A stretch of DNA of 64,000 nucleotides from Streptomyces sp. SW4. GTDB taxonomy: Bacteria; Actinomycetota; Actinomycetes; Streptomycetales; Streptomycetaceae. Below the pieces are notes generated by a model. That model had not been told where the DNA came from, did no database searches, and worked only from the letters and a program-made list of their open reading frames with translations. Below are positions 1 through 13,586 of the stretch, in pieces; the first letter of the stretch is position 1; the number at the start of each line of letters is the position of its first letter. The stretch lies in assembly GCA_003248315.1 (NCBI GenBank), contig QKWM01000004.1, forward strand, positions 2,415,001-2,479,000, given 5' to 3'. The translations under genes were made by a program, and so were the position numbers.

Positions 1-2718
<2,718 letters not shown>

Positions 2719-2791
2719 AGTTGCTCGCGTCCACTGTGTTGGTTCTGAAACCACGAACAGCCATTGTGCTGGTTGTTGTTTGTTTCATAGT

Positions 2792-2910
2792 GTTTCGGTG
2801 GTCATAGCGTAGGGGAAACGCCCGGTTACATTCCGAACCCGGAAGCTAAGCCTTACAGCGCCGATGGTACTGCAGGGGGGACCCTGTGGGAGAGTAGGAC
2901 GCCGCCGAAC
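2792..2910 (+). rRNA. 5S ribosomal RNA
   Basis: About 119 bases starting GTTTCGGTGGTCATAGCG and ending in CGCCGCCGAAC. It carries the CCGAACCCGGAAGCTAAG core found in actinobacterial 5S rRNAs. It follows the 23S gene after a spacer of about 73 bases, so both come from one rrn transcript. Confidence 0.97.
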
Positions 2911-2922
2911 AATTCTTGATGA

Positions 2923-2954
2923 GAAGGCCTCGCACCTTTTGGTGCGGGGCCTTC
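2923..2954 (+). terminator. rrn operon terminator
   Basis: A 14-base stem (GAAGGCCTCGCACC, with one G:T pair) closes a TTTT loop directly after 5S rRNA and is followed by TTGCGTTT. It also lies just beyond the stop of the minus-strand response regulator, so it may act in both directions. Confidence 0.9.
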
Positions 2955-2967
2955 TTGCGTTTCCAGG

Positions 2968-3648
2968 TCAGGACGGCTGCACGAGCTTGGTGTCGTACGC
3001 CAGGATCACCGCCTGGACACGGTCCCGGGAACCCGTCTTCGCCAGCACACGGCCCACATGGGTCTTCACCGTCGACTCGGCCAGGTGGAGACGGGAGGCG
3101 ATCTCCGCGTTGGTCCAGCCCTTGCCGATGACGGTGAGGATCTCGCGCTCGCGGTCGGTGAGGGAGGACAGGCGGGGGTCCACCCTGCCCGCCTCCTCGG
3201 CCGCCGAGGCCCCTCCCCGCCCGCGGGAAGGTGCTGCACGTAGGCGTCCAGCAGACGGCGGGTCAGGCTCGGGCCACGACCGCGTCCCCGGTGGCCACCG
3301 CCCTGATGCCGGACAGGAGCTCCTCGGGCTGGGCGTCCTTCACCAGGAAACCGGAGGCACCGGCGCGCAGGCCGGCGTACGCGTACTCGTCGAGGTCGAA
3401 GGTCGTGAGGATCAGGACCCGGGTGCGGTCGCCGGACGCGATGACGCGGCGGGTCGCCTCGATGCCGTCGAGGCCGGGCATGCGGACGTCCATCAGGACC
3501 ACGTCGGGATGGAGTTCGGCCGTCAACCGGACGGCCTCGCTGCCGTTCGCCGCCTCCCCAGCACCGTCATGTCGTCCTGGCTCTCCAGAAGCATCCGGAA
3601 GCCCAGGCGTTGCAACGGCTGGTCGTCGGCGATGAGGACGGTGGTCAC
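2968..3648 (-). CDS. NarL/FixJ-family response regulator
   Basis: Two-component DNA-binding regulator of about 227 residues after correction. The N-terminal receiver has the VLIADDQ acidic pair, the phospho-acceptor in DVVLMDVRMPGLDG, and the conserved LVKDA lysine. The C-terminus is a LuxR-type helix-turn-helix (LTDREREILTVIGKGWTNAEI...STVKTHVGRVL). Its GTG start overlaps the kinase stop (GTGA), so the pair is co-translated. The frame is broken at least three times, for example at the C4 run 3556-3559 where a fifth C restores VLGEAANGSE. The signal sensed is unknown. Confidence 0.9.
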
Positions 3649-4962
3649 TGCGGGGATTCCTCCGGGAGGTGAAGATGGACGCGCCAGCCCTGCTCGGGCA
3701 GAGGGCGTGGGCCGGCCTCAAGTGTGCCCCGTACAGGGCCGTCCGCTCGCGCATTCCCGGAAGTCCGCGGCCGTCGGCCGGCGCGCCGGACCGGCCGCCG
3801 CGACCGGTGTCGGTGATGGTCAGGGACACGGCGCCGCCGTCCCCGTAGGAGAGGTCGATGTCGGCCGTGGCGCCGGGGCCCGCGTGCTTGAGGGTGTTGG
3901 TGAGGGCCTCCTGGATCACGCGGTAGACGGCGAGCTGGCGGCCCGCCGGGAGGTCGGCGTCACCGTGGACGGTGGCGCGGACGGGGAGCCCGGCCCGGCG
4001 GACGCCGTCGATGAGCGGGCCGAGATCGGTGAGGCTCGGCTGCGGCGTCAGCTCGGCCTTCTGCTCTCCGTCCTGCTCGTCGTCGCGCAGGACGTCCAGG
4101 AGCCGGCGGAGTTCACCCAGGGCCTGCCGGCTGGTGTCGCCGATCGCGTCCAGGGCCTGGGCGGCCCGCTCGGGGACTTGGCGGCGGCGTACCGGCCGCC
4201 GTCGGCCAGGCCGGTGATGACCGACAGGTTGTGGCCGATGATGTCGTGCATCTCCCGGGCGATACGGGCGCGTTCGGCCGCGGCGGCGAGCTGCGCCTGC
4301 TGGTCGCGTTCGATCTCCAGGCGGCGGGCGCGGTCCTCCAGCGCGGCGGTGTAGTCGCGACGGGTGCGGACCGTGACGCCGATGAGCGCGGCCACGGCCA
4401 GGGACATCAGCTGGGCGCCGATCTGCTGGCTCCAGGTCCCCTCCTCGTAGCGGACCGCCGCGAGCAGGACCGGGGCGAGGACCAGGGCCGTCGCCCACCA
4501 CAGGGAACGCAGCGGCAGGCGCAGGGTGATGTGGAAGACGACGAGGAGCTGGAGCATGGCAGCCTGGAGGATCGCGCCGCTCCACGCGTTGACCAGGGCG
4601 ACCGGGCCATGACGAGCAGCACCGCCCCGGGACGGCTCCGGCGCCACAGCAGCGGGACCGTGAAGCCCAGACTCATGGCGAGCAGCAGCCAGCCGGGGAC
4701 GTCCAGGTTGTGGGCGATGTTGCGCCAGCCCCCGCCGACGTAGTCGATGAGGGCGGCCGTCAGCCAGAAGCCGGTCAGATGCAGGTCCCACAGCAGCGGG
4801 TGGCGTCGGTCGAAGGCGCGCACCGCTGGTTGAGGCGTTGCAGGTACTCGGTGAGGGCTCCGTCGGGCGGTCGTCGGTCACGGCGTCCATGGTGACGGGT
4901 TCGGGTGTCTTCCGTCCCGTCGCTGCGGCGACGTCGACGCCGTGGTCGTAGGCCCTGGTCAT
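3645..4962 (-). CDS. Sensor histidine kinase (HisKA_3 type), partner of the adjacent NarL regulator
   Basis: Membrane sensor kinase. Several hydrophobic segments in the first half (such as LLWDLHLTGFWLTAALIDYV and LQLLVVFHITLRL) are followed by the dimerisation/phospho-acceptor motif ERARIAREMHDIIGHNLSVI, where His is phosphorylated. The HATPase domain has the N box in VIQEALTNTLKHA and a GRGLPGMRER G box. The start at 4962 (MTRAYDHG) is the longest supported; Met at 4887 is an alternative. Several one-base frame breaks occur. Substrate specificity cannot be told. Confidence 0.88.
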
Positions 4963-5045
4963 GCCTCGATGGTGGCCGCACGGGCGCCGCCGCGCGTCCG
5001 GCCGTGTCCGTATGTGCGGTGCGCGGTGTCGTACCCCGGTACTAC

Positions 5046-5144
5046 GGGACGACGGAAACGGCGGGGCTCTGGGACTGCGGGACGACGGAAACGGCGGGGC
5101 TCCGGGACTGCGGGACGACGGAAACGGCGGGGCTCCGGGACTGC
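5046..5144. repeat. Three tandem 33-bp repeats
   Basis: GGGACGACGGAAACGGCGGG plus 13 more bases is repeated three times with one C/T difference (5046-5078, 5079-5111, 5112-5144), and a fourth copy starts at 5145. It lies between the start of the sensor kinase gene and the stop of the coupling-protein-like gene, so it is in the kinase promoter region. The remainder of this gap shows no gene. Confidence 0.95.
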
Positions 5145-5190
5145 GGGACGGCGGGCGAAGGGTTCCAGGGCTACGGGGACATGGGGACGG

Positions 5191-6821
5191 TCAGACGGGA
5201 AGTTCGTCGTGCGGCCAGCGGGTCCGGCCCTGTTCGCGGGAGCGGAGCAGGGCGAGGGTGGGCAGGCCCGGTCGGCTCCGGTGGCGAGCAGTTCCGGGAG
5301 CTGGGGGAGGGGGGCCACGGCGGCCACGTCGTCCAGGACGAGGGTGAGTGGTGGGTCGAGCCGACCGGAGGATGACCGTTCGGCCATGCGCCGGCCGTGC
5401 TCGACCACGCTTGCGACGAGTGCCGTCAGCAGCGGCATCGCGCCCGGGTCCGTCCTGGGGTCCTCGATGGACTCACCCACCACGTAAAGCGTTCCCCTTC
5501 GTGGACGAAGGAATCCAAGGCGAGGGCATCAGTTCGGTTGGGAGTGCACGCCTCGCGGACGTTGACCGTGGACAGTGCGGCCAGGGCCCGGGTGGTGAGC
5601 TGGTGGGCCATGTCCCGGCGTTCGGGGTGGGCGGTGAGGGCCGCCTCGAGTTCCCCCGCGGCTCCGGAGGCGGCCTTGGGGCTCGTCCGGAGGATGCGCA
5701 CGGCGTCCTGGACGCCGCTGCCCTGGGACCAGCGGTGCAGATGGCGGACGGTACGGCCGTCGACGGCCGCGGCGTGCAGGTAGCTGCGCAGGAGGGTCTC
5801 GGCGGTGTCGGCCACCGCCCGGTCGAGTTTCGCGGTGGGGCGTACGGGGGCGAGGAGGGCGGCGGCCCGGTGGATCGCCGTCCGCTTGTCCTCACAGCCC
5901 GCCGTCGGGGACCAGTGGAGACGGGACGGGGTGTCGCAGCGGTGGGTGGGGTCGTAGAGGTGGACCGGCCCCAGTTTGGCGCGGGGGTCCTTGGTGTCCT
6001 GCCAGAGGGCGGGGTTCGAGGTGAGGACGACGGCCGGGCCCTCCGCGTCCTGGAGGGCACGGGCCGCGGTGGTGGCCCGGGCGGCCGGGGTGCCGTAGTG
6101 CACGGCGGGCTCCCGGCCGCCCGGGCCGTTGCCGCCCGGCCCGTTGCCGGCGGGCAGCGGGGACAGCGGGGGCAGGGAGGTGTTCTGGGGCGTCCGCTGC
6201 GGCTGGGGGGTCCTCGGGTCGGGACCTCGTGCGCCGGGGGTTCCTGGGGCGGTGCTTCGCGTACGGGGATCTCCCGGGCCGGTGCTTCCTGGGCCGGTGC
6301 TTCCTGGGCCGGGGCCGACTGGGCCGGCGCTTCCTGGACCGGAGCCACCTGGGCCGGAGTCGCCTGCGCCGGGGCCGCCTGCGCCGGGCCCCGAGTGCCG
6401 CCGGCGGCTTCGTCTCGTCCGTCTCCGCGCGCCTGCGCTGCCGTACCGCCTTCCAGCGGGCCAGCGTTCCGAGGACGAACACCGTCAGGACGACCAGCAC
6501 CATCAGCTGGCCGATGAACAGGCCCCAGAACAGGCCGTAGCCGGACAGGGAGGCGGCGGGGGTGTCGGGCCAGGCGCCGGGGATGTCGTGGGGCTCGGCG
6601 ACCAGGTGGCGCATGGCGAACGGGGTGCGGGCGAAGGTGACGCCGGCCGGCCAGGAACCGTGCGCGAACAGGCCGGCCAGGCCCGTCGCCGTCCAGACCA
6701 GCGCGGTCATCCCGAGCAGGAACCCGAGCGCTCCGACCAGCAGACCGTCCGGGATGCCGCCCTGGCCGCTCCGGCCGCCCTGGTCGCCCCGGCCGTCGCG
6801 GCGCTGCTCCTCCGGTCTCAT
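5191..6821 (-). CDS. TraG/VirD4 coupling-protein-like ATPase with degenerate P-loop
   Basis: Last gene of the type IV secretion-like operon. Two N-terminal membrane segments (GLLVGALGFLLGMTALVW; GLFIGQLMVLVVLTVFVLG) precede a Pro/Ala/Gln-rich linker of PAQEA-like units, then a soluble domain resembling streptomycete TraG/VirD4-type ATPases. The position expected for Walker A reads YGTPAARATTAARAL, with no lysine. The Walker B-like stretch is LTLVLDDVAAVAPLPQLPELL. The ending at 5191 gives WPHDELPV, found by following the frame after a break near 5260. Other breaks lie near 6400, 6190 and 5490. Family placement is by overall layout and context. Confidence 0.72.
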
Positions 6822-6854
6822 GCGTTCCTCCCTGGGCCGCCGAACGCCCGCGCC

Positions 6855-8267
6855 CTACGCCACCGTCGACTCGGACGAGTCGCCGAGGTGCTGCTCCACG
6901 AAGGCCGCCGCCCGCTCCTCGGCCTCCAGCTCGGCGGCGCGCAACGCGTCGTCGGCCAGGTCGCTGGAGGACTCGGTCATCGCCCGGTCGGTGAAGACCA
7001 GGGGGCGTTCGGTCTCGGTGACCAGGTGCTTGACGACCTGCACGTTGCCGTTGACGTCCCAGACGGCGATGCCGGGGGTGAGCGTCGGGATGATCTCCAC
7101 CGCCCAGCGCGGCAGGCCGAGGACACGGCCCGTGGCCCGTGCCTCGTCGGCCTTCTGGGCGTAGATGGTCCGGGTCGAGGCCATCTTCAGGATCGCGGCC
7201 GCCTCCTTCGCCGCCGCCCCGTCGACCACGTCGGACAGGTGGTGGACGACGGCGACGAAGGACAGGCCGAGGCGGCGGCCGAACTTCAGCAGCCGCTGGA
7301 ACAGCTGCGCCACGAACGGGCTGTTGATGATGTGCCAGGCCTCCTCGACCAGGAAGATGCGCTTCTTCCGGTCGGGGCGGATCCAGGTGTGCTCCAGCCA
7401 CACGCCGACGATCGCCATCAGGATCGGCATGGCGATGGAGTTGCGGTCGATGTGGGACAGGTCGAAGACGATCAGCGGCGCGTCCAGGTCGATGCCGACC
7501 GTGGTCGGGCCGTCGAACATGCCGCGCAGGTCACCGTCGACGAGCCGGTCCAGCACCAGGGCCACGTCCAGGCCCCACGCCCGTACGTCGTCTATGTCGA
7601 CGTTCATCGCCTCGGCCGACTCCGGCTCCGGGTGCCGCAGCTGCTCGACGATGTCGGACAGGACCGGCTGGCGTTCGACGATGGTCTCGTTGACGTAGGC
7701 GTGCGCGACCTTCAGGGCGAAGCCGGAGCGCTCGTCCAGGCCGTGCCCCATCGCGACCTCGATGATCGTCCGGAGCAGGGCGAGCTGACCGGTCGTCGTG
7801 ATCGCCGGGTCCAGGGGGTTGAGCCGGATGCCGTGGTCGAGGGCGGCCATCGGGTCCAGCCGGATGGGCGTTATCCCCAGCTCCTGCGCGATGAGGTTCC
7901 ACTCGCCGACGCCGTCCTCGCCCTGGGCGTCGAGGACGACGACCTGCCGGTCCTTGAAGCGGAGCTGGCGCAGGACATACGTCTTCTCCAGCGCCGACTT
8001 GCCGTTGCCGGACTCGCCGAGGACCAGCCAGTGCGGGGCGGGGAGCTGCTGGCCGTACAGCTGGAACGGGTCGTAGATGTAGCCCTTCCCGGAGTACACC
8101 TCGCGGCCGATGATGACGCCGGAGTCGCCGAGGCCGGGCGCGGCGGTCGGCAGGTACACCGCCTGCGCCTGGCCCGTGGACGTGCGGACCGGCAGGCGCG
8201 TGGTCTCCACCTTCCCGAAGAGGAAGGAGGTGAAGGCGTCGGTGACGACGGACAACGGGTCCCGCAT
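6855..8267 (-). CDS. VirB4/TraC-like secretion ATPase
   Basis: Intact 470-residue cytoplasmic ATPase. Walker A is GESGNGKSALEK around residue 84-95. Walker B is RIFLVEEAWHII around 308. A conserved VAVVHHLSDV segment follows, as in VirB4-family motors. In conjugation systems this protein powers pilus or translocon assembly. It starts 12 bases after the stop of the SCO6880-family gene, and the coupling-protein-like gene follows by 33 bases, indicating one operon. Being frame-clean, it is the best anchor for calling this module type IV secretion-like. Confidence 0.88.
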   Translation of the reverse strand: MRDPLSVVTDAFTSFLFGKVETTRLPVRTSTGQAQAVYLPTAAPGLGDSGVIIGREVYSGKGYIYDPFQLYGQQLPAPHWLVLGESGNGKSALEKTYVLRQLRFKDRQVVVLDAQGEDGVGEWNLIAQELGITPIRLDPMAALDHGIRLNPLDPAITTTGQLALLRTIIEVAMGHGLDERSGFALKVAHAYVNETIVERQPVLSDIVEQLRHPEPESAEAMNVDIDDVRAWGLDVALVLDRLVDGDLRGMFDGPTTVGIDLDAPLIVFDLSHIDRNSIAMPILMAIVGVWLEHTWIRPDRKKRIFLVEEAWHIINSPFVAQLFQRLLKFGRRLGLSFVAVVHHLSDVVDGAAAKEAAAILKMASTRTIYAQKADEARATGRVLGLPRWAVEIIPTLTPGIAVWDVNGNVQVVKHLVTETERPLVFTDRAMTESSSDLADDALRAAELEAEERAAAFVEQHLGDSSESTVA

Positions 8268-8279
8268 CAGGCTCAGCCC

Positions 8280-9836
8280 CTACCTTCGGATGCCGGTGGC
8301 GAACGGAAGTGTGTTCACGAAGGCACGGTGGTGCTCGCGGTCGCACCACTCCAGCTTCAGGTACGACTTTCCGGCCGAGGCCCTTATGGTCCGCTTGTCG
8401 CGGGCCAGCGCCTCGGGGAGCGGGAGGAGACGGTGATGTAGCCGACCAGGTTGACGCCGGCGGCGCCGCTCGCGAGGTCCTCGCCGCGCTGGTCCAGACG
8501 GCTGTGGGCGGCGACGTCGCGCGGGTCGACGGTGCGGTTCATCTTGGCGGCGCGGGAGGCCTCGGCGGCGTCGTTGGTCTTCTCGGTCAGCATGCGCTCG
8601 ATGGCGACCTCGGTGGGTTCGAGGTCCATCGTCACGGCCACGGTCCGGATGACGTCAGGGGTGTGGACGAGGAGCGGGGCGAGGAAGTTGACGCCGACGG
8701 GCGTCATCGGCCACTCCTTGATCCACGCGGTGGCGTGGCACCAGGGGCGCGGGTGTTGGACTCGCGGGTCTTGGCCTGGAGGTACGTCGGTTCCGTGGCG
8801 TCCAGTTCGGCCGGCCAGGCGTTGCGCTTGGTCATCGCCTGGATGTGGTCGATCGGGTGGTCCGGGTCGTACATGGAGTGGATCAGCGAGGAGAGCCGGC
8901 CCTGGCCGAGCGGCTGGCGCACCCGGATGTCGGCCTCTTGCAGGCGCGAGCAGATGTCCGTCAGCTCACGCGCCATCACCACGGCCAGCCCAGCGTCGCG
9001 GTCCAGCTTGCGGCCGTGCTGCGGGCGGGCCGCGCGGGCCATGGCGTGCGCCTCGGCGGCCAGTTCGCGGGTGTAGTGCATGCAGGCGACGAGGTAGGCG
9101 CGGTGCTGCTCGCTGCTGGTGGACACCATCGACTGCAGCTGGTCGTACGACTGCTGGAGCCACGGCAGGGCCCTGTCGTCCCCGCGGACGGCGACGTCCT
9201 TGGCGTGGGCGTCGGGGTCGGCGGGCAGGGTCCGGGCGAGCATCTGGAGGCGGGTGACGAAGCCGTCGCCGTTGGCCACGTGCTTGAGCAGCGTGCCGAA
9301 GCGGTCGACCAGGGCCTCCTGGTCCTCCGAGTCGCGCAGGCCGACGCCGGGGCCCTCGATCTCGATGGCGGCGGTGACCGTCTTGCGGTCGGCGTGCAGC
9401 AGTACGGCGATCTCGTCGGGCCCGAAGGGCGCGGACAGCCACGTGATGCGGCCGATGCCGGGCGGCGGGCCGACCTCGACCTCGCGCCCGTCGATACGGG
9501 TGCCGGCCTCGATGACGCCGGAGCGGTAGGTGGCGCCCTGGCGCAGCGTCCGCTTGTAGCTGCGGTTGATCTCGAACCACTTGTAGAACGTGCGGTGCTT
9601 GTACGGCACGTAGACCGCCGCCAGCGCGAGCATCGGGAAGCCGGCGAGCAGCACGATGCGCAGGGTGAGGACGGGACGAGGAGCCCGCACATCATGCCGA
9701 GGAACGCGCCGACGACGATGAGCGCGATCTCGCCGGTCTCGCGGTTGCGTCCGACGATCGCGTTCGGCCGGGCGCGGCCGATCAGATAAGTACGGCGGGG
9801 CGTGACCGGATGGGACACGTGGGACTCGGTCGTCAA
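8280..9836 (-). CDS. SCO6880-family membrane protein (type IV secretion-associated)
   Basis: About 519 residues after correction. The N-terminal part has two membrane segments (EIALIVVGAFLGMMCGLLV and TLRIVLLAGFPMLALAAVYV), followed by a large soluble part including YKHRTFYKWFEINRSY. The start is TTG at 9836, overlapping the preceding stop (TTGA). ATG is not available there, and MTTESHVSHP then fits the frame. The C-terminus reads through two one-base breaks (near 8750 and 8430) to FATGIRR and a stop at 8280. Proteins of this group sit next to VirB4-like ATPases in actinomycete secretion-like clusters. The biochemical role is not known. Confidence 0.75.
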
Positions 9837-11202
9837 CGCCCTTCACCTCCCGTGCGGTTGGTACTGCTGGTGCGGGTGCTGCTGGCGTGGGGCGTGTTCA
9901 CCGGGCTGCTCGCCGGGGCGGCGGAGCGCGGTGCGGGTGCGGCGGAGGGGACAGGTCCGCCGCCGCCGTTCGAGGGGCGCGCGCTGTGCGCGGCGACGCC
10001 GCCGGAGGCGGGGTTGGTGGGGCGGGAGGCGGTGGAGCCGCCGTCGCCGCCCGGGTGGCCGCTCTGGTGGCTGCGGGAGCTGTGGGTCTTGATGCCCTGG
10101 GCGACGAGGGTCGCCGGGGAGCTCATGACGGCGGCGGCCTTGTTCTCGGCGCCCTGCATGAGGCGGTTGTTGCGGGAGCCGGCGATCTCGTCGCCGAAGC
10201 CGGGGACGAAGCGGTAGATCATCGCGGACGCGAAGATGGCGAGCAGGATGATCGCCAGGCCGGAGACGACGGCGGAGAAGGCGTCCGGCCCGTCGTCGGC
10301 GGAGAGCGCACCCGCCAGCCCGAGGACGATCACGATGACGGGCTTGACGAGGATCACGGCGATCATGATCCCGGCCCAGCGGCGGACGTGGCCCCACAGG
10401 TTCTTGTCCACGAGACCGGCGTAGACGACGGTGCCGAGGAGCGCGCCGACGTAGAGCAGGGCGGCGCGGATGACCAGCTCCAGCCAGAGGACGCCGGCGG
10501 CGAGGATGCTGACCAGGGACACGACGATCAGCATGATCGGGCCGCCGCCGATGTCCTCGCCCTTCTCCAGGGCGGCGGAGAAGGTGCCGAAGAACGTGTC
10601 GGTCTGGCCGCCGGTGGCCTTGGCGAGCACGTCGGTGACGCCGTCGGTCGCCGACACCACCGTGTACAGGATCAGCGGCGTGAAGGCGGAGGCCAGGACG
10701 GTCAGCCAGAGGAACCCGATCGCCTCCGAGATCGCGGTGGTGAAGGGCACGCCGCGGACGGCCCGCTTGGCGACGGCCAGCAGCCACAGCAGCAGCGTGA
10801 GGATCGTCGACGCGGCGAAGACGACGGCGTACTGCTGGAGGAACGTGGTGTTCGTGAAGTCGACCTCGGCGGTCTCCTGCACGGCGGCACTGAGCTTGTC
10901 CACCGTCCAGGCGGCGGCGTCGGCGCAGCCCTTGGCGAGGGAGGACAGGGGTCGAGGGTGGACGTGGGGTCGTCCAGGGTGCCGGCGCCACCGGATCCGC
11001 CGGTGGAGCCGGAGGCGCCGGTTCCTTGTTCGCGTTCGCAGTACTTCCTGGCAGGGCCGGCGATGAGTGAGCAGGCGTCGTCACTCGTCGTCGGAGACGG
11101 CGTGGGGTCTGCCACAGCGCGCGTGGCCAGTGCGATCAACGCGGTCTGGGTCGCGGCTACCAAGCCGACGAGCTTGAGCGCGCGGTGCTGGTTACCGGGC
11201 AT
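9833..11202 (-). CDS. VirB6/TrbL-like polytopic membrane protein
   Basis: About 456 residues. A signal-like N-terminus (LVGLVAATQTALIALATRAVA) and a short Cys-containing extracytoplasmic part precede at least six hydrophobic helices (for example YAVVFAASTILTLLLWLLAV and IMIAVILVKPVIVIVLGLAG). A long Ser/Pro/Gly-rich tail follows. This layout matches channel-forming TrbL/VirB6 proteins. The ATG start at 11202 overlaps the upstream stop by 11 bases. One frame break near 10950 (a G4 run) joins the N-terminal and membrane parts. Confidence 0.75.
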
Positions 11203-11981
11203 AGGTGAACCCTCCGAACTCCTGGACCGCTTTGCTCATCTCGTCGGCCCCGGAGACGGGGTTGTCTCCGGGGACGGGAGTCGGGCCGGACTTCTGGGCA
11301 GTTTCGACGACCTTCCAGTCGTCGTTGCTCCAGCCCAGCTCCATGACGACGGTGAACCAGCTGCTCGTCACCGGATTGGTGGACTTCTCACCAGCAAGGC
11401 CGAAAAGGCCGTTGCACCAGACTTCGACGGTGGCGGCATCCTGGCTGAACGACGTCACCTTGGTGCCTGCCGGCAACGTGCGGTTGACGAAAGTGCTGCC
11501 CTTAGGGGCGGTTCCGTCCTCGCTGAGGCCGACCTTCTTGAGGAACGACGCGGAGTAGTCGGCGTCGAAGCCGGCCTGAAGCCGGTCCACGGAGCCGGGG
11601 GCAGCGATGGTCTGCACGATCTCGTGCCGCCGAGAGGGATCGAACATCGCGTCCGATCCCAACGCCACCGCATAGTTCGCCGCCGCGCTCTGCGCCCCCT
11701 GCTCGTCCCGGGCGAAGCCCGACTGCACCGGGCGCTTCCCGGTGGGGCCGTGGCCGCGGCCTCCGGCTTGTCGGCCGACTCGGCGCTCGGCGCGGAATCG
11801 TCCCTCCGCGGTTCGCGAAGGCGATCGCGGCGATCAGCAGGACGACCACGCCGACCACCGTGACCAGGCTGCGCGACGACGACCGGCCGGTTCTGCGCGG
11901 GCCGCCCTCGGGCAGCCGCGTGCGCGTCTGGCCCGTGCCGCCGTAACCGCCGGAGGCCTGGTGCTCGTCTCCGAGACTCAT
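11192..11981 (-). CDS. VirB8/TcpC-like single-pass membrane protein
   Basis: About 263 residues. A cytoplasmic Gly/Arg-rich tail and one membrane helix (LVTVVGVVVLLIAAIAFA) are followed by an extracytoplasmic domain with the repeated small-domain look of VirB8/TcpC (NTF2-like) proteins, such as AAANYAVALGSDAMFDP and WFTVVMELGWSNDDWKVV. Two missing bases near 11800 and 11735 split it. The assignment to VirB8-like is inferred from topology and its place beside VirB6- and VirB4-like genes. Confidence 0.6.
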
Positions 11982-12191
11982 GCCGCGTACGCCCCCTCGA
12001 CGTCGTGCGGAAACTCCTCGTGTCCCATGCCGTAGTAGTACGACGGTAGCCGTGCTGGTTCCCGCGCGGGCGCGGTGTGGTGACTCGACATCAGGGAAAC
12101 GCAACCTCAGCCGGGGGCACGACGGGTGGGTGGGGTGGAGGAGAGGAGAAGGGGAGGGGGAGGAGAGGAGGCGGATCGGCGCCGGCCCCCG

Positions 12192-12509
12192 CTACACGGC
12201 CATGCCGTACACGATGGTGAAGAGGGTGCCGAGCGAGCCGATGATGAACACGCCCGTCAGCCCGGCGATGATGAGGCCCTTGCCCTGCTCCGCGCTGAAG
12301 GTGTCGCGCAGGGCGGTGGCGCCGATGCGCTGCTTGGCGGCGCCCCAGATGGCGATGCCCAGGCAGATCAGGATGGCGACCGCCATCACGACCTCGATCA
12401 TCACCTTGGCCTCGTTGCCCAGGCTGCCGAAGGGGCCCCAATCCGGAGCGATCCCGCCGATGATGGTGTTGATGTCTCCCTCGTCGGCCGCAAAGAACAT
12501 GTAAGTCAC
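12192..12509 (-). CDS. Small two-TM protein, first gene of the secretion-like operon
   Basis: Intact 105-residue protein with two hydrophobic helices (KVMIEVVMAVAILICLGIAI and GLIIAGLTGVFIIGSLGTLF) joined by a basic loop (WGAAKQRIGATALRD). Size and layout resemble VirB2/TrbC-type pilins or small PrgI-type subunits, but no cleavable signal peptide is obvious. A 210-base gap separates it from the VirB8-like gene. It is the promoter-proximal gene on this strand. Confidence 0.7.
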   Translation of the reverse strand: MTYMFFAADEGDINTIIGGIAPDWGPFGSLGNEAKVMIEVVMAVAILICLGIAIWGAAKQRIGATALRDTFSAEQGKGLIIAGLTGVFIIGSLGTLFTIVYGMAV

Positions 12510-12941
12510 CGCCCCTGTTGGGTAGTTCCGTACCCTCTGCGGGCGCGCAGAGGTCAGGCCTCATTCTCGCCGACAACGACGCCACCGGATGTCGACTTGG
12601 CGTCATTGATTGGCGGGTTTCGTACGAATACCTTGCCACCGGTCCGCGCCGGGTCCTCGGGGCCGGTGCGGAGCGGTATGCAAAGAGTCGTATGGTCACT
12701 CTGTGTATCACGCCAGGTTACGCCGGGCAATGAGGCTGGAGCGCAACCTGGCGCGCGGTTGAGTCGTTGTGCCCTTCTCGGGGTGGCCGAGCTCGCCCGA
12801 CCTCACGCCGCCGTGAGGCTACTCCTGCTGACGCCCCGTCGAGTCGGCGCGGGTGGGTCGGCAAGCGACGTCCGCTACCGTCCGTGGCCGATCGCCAGGG
12901 CGCTGCTGTCGAGCGTGGGCGCACGTCGAGAAGGAGTAGAT
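12510..12941. other. Divergent promoter region of the secretion-like module
   Basis: No convincing gene in this 430-base gap. It separates the minus-strand operon from the plus-strand lipoprotein and kinase genes and has a lower-GC patch around 12600-12720 (such as GCAAAGAGTCGTATGGTCACT), where promoters would be expected. An exact promoter cannot be assigned by eye. Confidence 0.5.
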
Positions 12942-13471
12942 GTGAAGATCCGACCGGTGCACCTGGCCGTCGGCCTGTCCACGGCCCTTGTCGCCCTCGC
13001 GGGATGCGAGAGGGCGGGGGACGGCTCCGGCGACGTTCCGTTCGCCGGGACGAGTACGTCGACGGACGCCGCTGATACGGCGGAGAAGGTCTCCAGCGGC
13101 CTCTACGACCTCATCGGCGTCAAGGGGAAGGCTTCCGACAGCCACTCGACAGTGGTGGAGTGCTCGGGACGGAACGCCGAGGAGTACTTCCGGATCCTCC
13201 ACCCTTGGAGTTTCGTCCCGGCCGACGCCGATGACCTCGGTGTGGCGATGGAACAGCTCGAGAGGGGCTTGCCGGAGCACGGCTGGAAGATCCGTGACCA
13301 CGGGCTGGACACCAGCAAGAACAAGAACCTCAGAATGACGGCCGACCACGACGGGCGAAAGGTGAGCGTGAGGATCATCGAGATGGCGAAGGGGACCCGC
13401 CGATGCTGAGCGTGTATGTGATATCCGGCTGCTACAAGGTTCCCAAGGGGCAGGAGATCGAGCGGTTCTGA
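12942..13471 (+). CDS. Lipoprotein, function unknown
   Basis: About 176 residues. The GTG start (VKIRPVHLAVG) lies after an AAGGAG ribosome site. The signal peptide ends in the lipobox LVALAGC, so Cys is lipidated and the protein anchored outside the membrane. As read it stops at 13409; one extra G at the G4 run near 13392 restores the tail VYVISGCYKVPKGQEIERF ending at 13471. It stands divergent from the secretion-like operon and just upstream of a Ser/Thr kinase. Confidence 0.75.
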
Positions 13472-13586
13472 CGTTCACGGCCGGTGGTGAGCCCTCCGAA
13501 GCCGGTTGCTCCGGCCCGCGCCGTGGGCCTCCGAGGGGGCCGGCGCGCGGGTCGCGGGGCTGATCTCTGTGGCAAGGTCTGTGCCC

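Noticed and set aside
5046..5144. Possible CRISPR array
   Set aside because: Repeats are contiguous with no spacers; the same holds for the arrays at 35311, 41878 and 46876, and no cas genes are seen.
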